From the NCBI GenBank assembly GCA_002239065.1, contig MPNO01000039.1, positions 1 through 44,262 on the forward strand: a DNA stretch of 44,262 bases, given 5' to 3'. The position numbers and the translations under genes are program-made. This document shows, one piece after another, positions 42,365 through 44,262 of the stretch (its first letter is position 1; each line of letters begins with the position of its first letter). The DNA is from Defluviicoccus sp. bin129 (GTDB lineage Bacteria > Pseudomonadota > Alphaproteobacteria > MPNO01). The notes beneath the pieces were generated by a model. It saw nothing but the letters and a program-made list of their open reading frames with translations. It searched no databases and had not been told where the DNA came from.

Positions 42365-43483
42365 CTACCCCAGCACGTCAGAGACGATCCGGCGGTACTC
42401 GTCCAGCGTCGGCACCGCGCGGGCGGTAAGGTTGAAGTGGCTGGCGGCGGCGTCGGCGCTCATGTCGTCGAGATCCGTCTTGTCGTAGCCCATCTCCCTG
42501 AGCGAGGCGGGGAGGCCGAGCCGGGCGTTGAGGTCCTCGATGCCGCGGGCCACGTCGGGCTTGCCGCTCAGCCCCATGGCGGCGGCGATCTCGGCAAGCT
42601 CGGGATCGAGCTTTCCTTCGTAGAAGCGGATCACGGCGGGCGCGCTCACCGTCACCAGCATGCCGTGGTGGAGGTCGGCGTCGCCAAACGTGTTGGCCAG
42701 CGCGTGCACCGGGCCCAGCCCGCGATAGATCGCGATGCCGCCTTGCAGCGCGGCCATCTGCATGTGCCACCTGGCCTCGCGGTCGGACCCGTCGGCCGCG
42801 GCCCGCTCGACATAGCGCACCACGCGGCGGATGCCGTCGAGGGCGACCGCGGCGCCCGGCGGGTCGGCCTTCTTCGCGAGATAGGCTTCGAGGCAGTGGC
42901 CGAAGGCGTCCATGCCCGTAGCCGCGGTGAGCGCGGGCGGCAGGGTAAGCGTGAGCTCCGGGTCGCAGATCGCGAGGTCCGGCTTGATGTGGACCGAGCG
43001 CAGGCCGAGGCCCCTCGTCGTCGAATCGGGATGGATGCCGCCGCCCATGGTGATCTCCGCCCCGGTCCCCGCCGTGGTCGGCACCGTGACCAGCGGCGCG
43101 ACGGCCGCGGTGATCCGCCCCGGGTCGCGCAGATAGTCGATGAACGGCCCGTCATGGGTGACGGCCACGCGCACCGCCTTGCCCGAATCCATCACCGACC
43201 CGCCGCCCACCGCGAGCACCCCGTCGCAGCCATGCTCGCGCCAGGCTTCCGCCGCCGCCACCACCCCGGCGACGGTCGGGTTGGGCGGGATGCCGTCGAA
43301 CAGCGTCGCCTCGATGTCGGCGGGAAGCGCATCGAGCACCCGCTTCGCCACCCCGTGCTCGACCAGCCCCGCATCGGTCAGCAACAGGGGCCGCCGGACG
43401 CCGAGCCCGGCGAGCTCGGCGCCGATGGAGCCCGCGGCGCCGAAATCGAACAGCACGCGGGGGTAGGCAAGGAGCTCGGGCAT
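42365..43483 (-). CDS. Iron-containing alcohol dehydrogenase (group III)
   Basis: A 372-residue enzyme of the Fe-ADH/maleylacetate reductase family. The NAD-binding segment is LAVGGGSVMDSGKAVRV, followed by TVPTTAGTGAEITMG. Metal ligands are the Asp in the KPDLAICDP region, the two in GMDAFGHCLEAYL, and the His residues of GPVHALANTFGDADLHHGM. It would interconvert an alcohol and aldehyde or reduce maleylacetate; the latter would fit the aromatic pathways here but is not proven. The ATG at 43483 gives the standard length. It lies 50 bases after the OsmC gene on the same strand. Confidence 0.9.
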   Translation of the reverse strand: MPELLAYPRVLFDFGAAGSIGAELAGLGVRRPLLLTDAGLVEHGVAKRVLDALPADIEATLFDGIPPNPTVAGVVAAAEAWREHGCDGVLAVGGGSVMDSGKAVRVAVTHDGPFIDYLRDPGRITAAVAPLVTVPTTAGTGAEITMGGGIHPDSTTRGLGLRSVHIKPDLAICDPELTLTLPPALTAATGMDAFGHCLEAYLAKKADPPGAAVALDGIRRVVRYVERAAADGSDREARWHMQMAALQGGIAIYRGLGPVHALANTFGDADLHHGMLVTVSAPAVIRFYEGKLDPELAEIAAAMGLSGKPDVARGIEDLNARLGLPASLREMGYDKTDLDDMSADAAASHFNLTARAVPTLDEYRRIVSDVLG

Positions 43484-43533
43484 GGTGGTCTGTCTCTTCC
43501 TGGTAAGCGGCGACCGTCCTTCGATACGGCGGC

Positions 43534-43998
43534 TCAGCCCCGGGTCACGTTCCAGACTTCCTCGATCACGGTGCCGGCCTCGCGGATCACCTTGGAGACC
43601 GGGCAGAATTTCGGGAGCTCGGTCTTGACCTTCTCCATGTCCGCGTCCGAGGCGTCGGTGCGCACGTCGATGGTGAGCACGATCCTGGGGAACGGCACCC
43701 TGACCTCTTCCATCAGCGCGGCGCCGCGCCGGTCGAAGGTGGCCTCGGCCTCGATGGTCATGTCGGCGAACGCGATGCCGTGCCTGTGGGCGATCTTGTG
43801 GCTGATCACGTTGGTGCAACCGATCAGCGAGGCGATCAGCGTCTCGGTCGGGGTGAAGCCGAGATTGGTGCCGTCGCGCTCCTCGGGCTCGTCGATCACC
43901 GATTCGAGGTCGCGCACCCGGAGGTCGGTGCGCGAATGGGTCGGGCAGGTGGCCGCGATGTTCTGCTGGACGGTGGTCCTGGGCCGGGCTGTGGCCAA
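43534..43998 (-). CDS. OsmC family peroxidase-like protein
   Basis: A 154-residue OsmC/Ohr-superfamily protein with the two redox cysteines in ASLIGCTNVISHKIA and PKFCPVSKVI, which in the family reduce organic peroxides. The start is taken as the TTG at 43998 (LATARPRTTVQQN), with GGGAG 8 bases upstream; longer in-frame extensions run into repeat DNA. The protein is cytoplasmic. It shares a transcript with the iron alcohol dehydrogenase that follows. The variant CPVS motif is of the OsmC/YhfA kind; the natural substrate is not known. Confidence 0.87.
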   Translation of the reverse strand: MATARPRTTVQQNIAATCPTHSRTDLRVRDLESVIDEPEERDGTNLGFTPTETLIASLIGCTNVISHKIAHRHGIAFADMTIEAEATFDRRGAALMEEVRVPFPRIVLTIDVRTDASDADMEKVKTELPKFCPVSKVIREAGTVIEEVWNVTRG

Positions 43999-44262
43999 TG
44001 GTCGTCTCCCTTGGCTGTGGCGCGGGCTGCTTACAGCATCGCGGCGGGGAGGGAAACCGGACGCCCGCGCTTCGTCATTTCGACGGACCCCGGACTTGAT
44101 CCGGAGCGTAGCCGTGCGCAGCACGGCGGAGTGGAGAAATGGGATGGACGCCTCCCACCCCCTGATGCTGGCGGGTTGGAGGGTTGAAGTGGACCCTCGC
44201 GGGCCGACGGCATCAAAGTGCCAAAGGGCGAAGAGCAAGCTCTTCGCGGGCAAACCGGAGGG
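43999..44262. other. Non-coding right edge with repeat copy and hairpin
   Basis: No gene is supported here. Positions 44075-44140 hold one direct copy of the GTCATTTCGAC repeat, with the usual CCCCGGACTTGATCCGG and GCCGTGCGCAGCACGGC hairpins. At 44228-44247 GCGAAGAGC and GCTCTTCGC form a 9-bp stem around AA, possibly a terminator-like hairpin without a T run. Confidence 0.6.

Noticed and set aside
1..44262. tRNA, rRNA or riboswitch genes
   Set aside because: I found no cloverleaf with a CCA-adjacent acceptor, no rRNA-like conserved stretch and no known riboswitch core by eye; this is not an exhaustive covariance search.

Overview
This is a very GC-rich bacterial chromosome segment. The gene content (aerobic CODH-type molybdenum hydroxylase, TRAP transporter, PhyH dioxygenases, LLM oxidoreductase, UbiD decarboxylase, a Zur-type box) and the intergenic repeats built on GTCATTTCGAC point to an alphaproteobacterium, probably of the Rhodospirillales/Rhizobiales kind. 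That placement is inference; there is no rRNA or tRNA gene in the window. About forty protein genes are packed tightly, mostly in short operons with ATGA/GTGA overlaps.

Layout. 212-1288: an LLM flavin monooxygenase. 1386-1657: an array of GTCATTTCGAC repeats. 1737-5361: a three-subunit molybdenum hydroxylase in the order large, FAD, 2Fe-2S. 5407-8732: a DUF3299, DUF2796, ABC ATPase and permease module with a Zur-like operator at 6115-6129, resembling the zinc-starvation operon PA4063-PA4066 of Pseudomonas. 8750-10472: two divergent PhyH dioxygenases. 10504-11080: a 66-bp tandem repeat array. 11147-13434: a quinone oxidoreductase, an EmrE-like SMR pump and a VOC protein. 13504-14085: a periplasmic redoxin with an in-frame UGA where the family has cysteine (UxxC), followed by a SECIS-like hairpin; this is the strongest find. 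14178-15212: threonine aldolase. 15202-20014: a TSUP permease, RdhA/QueG-like Fe-S protein and TRAP transporter run. 20124-22206: a ferritin-like protein, a DUF1330 protein and a 3-hydroxyisobutyrate dehydrogenase-like enzyme. 22258-23971: a frameshifted solitary GroEL-like gene.

24020-27172 reads as a meta-cleavage cluster: catechol 2,3-dioxygenase, two alpha/beta hydrolases and an SCP2-like protein. 27331-29994 is modABC, which would supply molybdate to enzymes such as the hydroxylase at 1737. 29991-39923 holds more aromatic catabolism: Rieske oxygenase, LigB-type dioxygenase, M20 hydrolase, MFS permease, TIM-barrel isomerase, SDR, HpaB-type hydroxylase, and UbiD with a small overlapping partner. 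39920-42342 is a decayed mobile-element patch: a TopB stub, a broken protein with tandem HEVIH zincin modules, and a TnpB stub inside a 31-bp perfect inverted repeat. 42365-43998: an iron-dependent alcohol dehydrogenase and an OsmC protein.

Four stretches of G/C homopolymer-rich sequence (about 18520-18590, 22700-22790, 29571-29643, 31690-31815) lie inside otherwise conserved genes and look like consensus errors or slippage. Protein lengths there should be treated with caution.
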